From Candidatus Latescibacterota bacterium (lineage in GTDB: Bacteria > Latescibacterota > UBA2968 > UBA8231): DNA of 12,416 nucleotides. This document shows positions 12,292 through 12,416 of this stretch, piece by piece. The notes under the pieces are model-generated. The model had not been told where the DNA came from, did no database searches, and saw only the letters and a list, made by a program, of their open reading frames with translations. Both the position numbers and the translations under genes were made by a program. Location of the stretch: positions 1 through 12,416 of the forward strand of contig JAJDYK010000255.1 in NCBI GenBank assembly GCA_022825185.1, in the 5' to 3' direction. Each line of letters starts with the position of its first letter. Within the stretch, counting starts at the first letter, position 1.

Positions 12292-12416
12292 ATGAACACA
12301 CCAAACCTACCCGAGGATTACGCACGTCTCCTCGCAGACGTGAAGGAGCGCGTCCGCGCTGCCCAGTACGCAGCTCTCAAGGCGGTGAATAAGGAGCTAG
12401 TCGGTCTGTACTGGGA
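12292..12416 (+). CDS. DUF1016 / YhcG-like PDDEXK nuclease, N-terminal fragment (3'-partial)
   Basis: Forty-one codons are present before the window ends. The start is clear: AAGAAGGAGGAG (12277-12288 region) precedes ATG 12292. The peptide reads DYARLLADVKERVRAAQYAALKAVNKELVGLYW in outline, matching the DUF1016 N-terminal pattern: a helix beginning with L and I/V at regular spacing, then A-Q, then V-N-x-E-L-I/V-x-L-Y-W. Full-length members (about 330-380 residues) carry a C-terminal PDDEXK nuclease domain, not visible here. They are found scattered in accessory regions, often near restriction-modification or mobile genes, and are suspected to act in genome defence or DNA repair. Only the N-terminal domain can be assessed. 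Confidence 0.75.
   Translation, partial: MNTPNLPEDYARLLADVKERVRAAQYAALKAVNKELVGLYW

Overview
This is a GC-rich bacterial stretch, densely packed, with strong GGAGG-type ribosome binding sites before most genes and frequent GTG/TTG starts. No ribosomal or tRNA gene is present, so taxonomy rests on gene content only. Four different phytanoyl-CoA-dioxygenase-like (PhyH) genes, a DUF4159 protein, a c-di-AMP cyclase and a diverged RNA polymerase omega-like protein in one window resemble uncultured phyla rich in PhyH genes (Latescibacterota- or Poribacteria-like, possibly Planctomycetes-related). That placement is a low-confidence inference.

Layout. Positions 1-723 hold the 3' part of a PhyH dioxygenase. 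Positions 769-1935 encode a membrane diadenylate cyclase (CdaA type) that carries its usual partner, a YbbR/CdaR domain, on the same polypeptide. A second PhyH gene follows (1958-2692), then an AT-rich gap with a possible promoter and a small omega-like gene (2817-3062). The longest gap, 3063-3275 (213 bp), holds an imperfect inverted repeat, an A8 tract and a small hairpin, but no convincing gene.

Positions 3276-10113 form a seven-gene, same-strand block that looks like an operon: aldo/keto reductase, UPF0309-type SIS protein, short-chain dehydrogenase, ROK-family kinase-like protein, MetE C-terminal-domain-like methyltransferase, PhyH dioxygenase, and FAD-dependent DAO-type oxidoreductase. 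Gaps are 76, 34, 13, -4, 25 and 70 bp. The mix (phosphosugar isomerase-like, sugar kinase-like, three kinds of oxidoreductase, a zinc methyltransferase and an Fe(II)/2-oxoglutarate oxygenase) suggests catabolism or modification of a sugar-derived, perhaps methylated or aminated, compound. The substrate cannot be read from the sequence. Several members carry substitutions at signature residues: Lys to Arg in the reductase tetrad, a shortened Rossmann glycine motif in the dehydrogenase, and a degraded zinc site in the ROK protein. This is the best candidate in the window for an undescribed pathway.

Positions 10168-12160 on the minus strand hold a fourth PhyH protein, in which the iron-binding HxD is apparently HxG, and upstream of it a membrane-anchored DUF4159 protein with a TonB-like basic/proline stalk. 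A divergent AT-rich intergenic region with a perfect TATAAT separates these from the start of a plus-strand DUF1016/YhcG-like nuclease gene that runs off the window.
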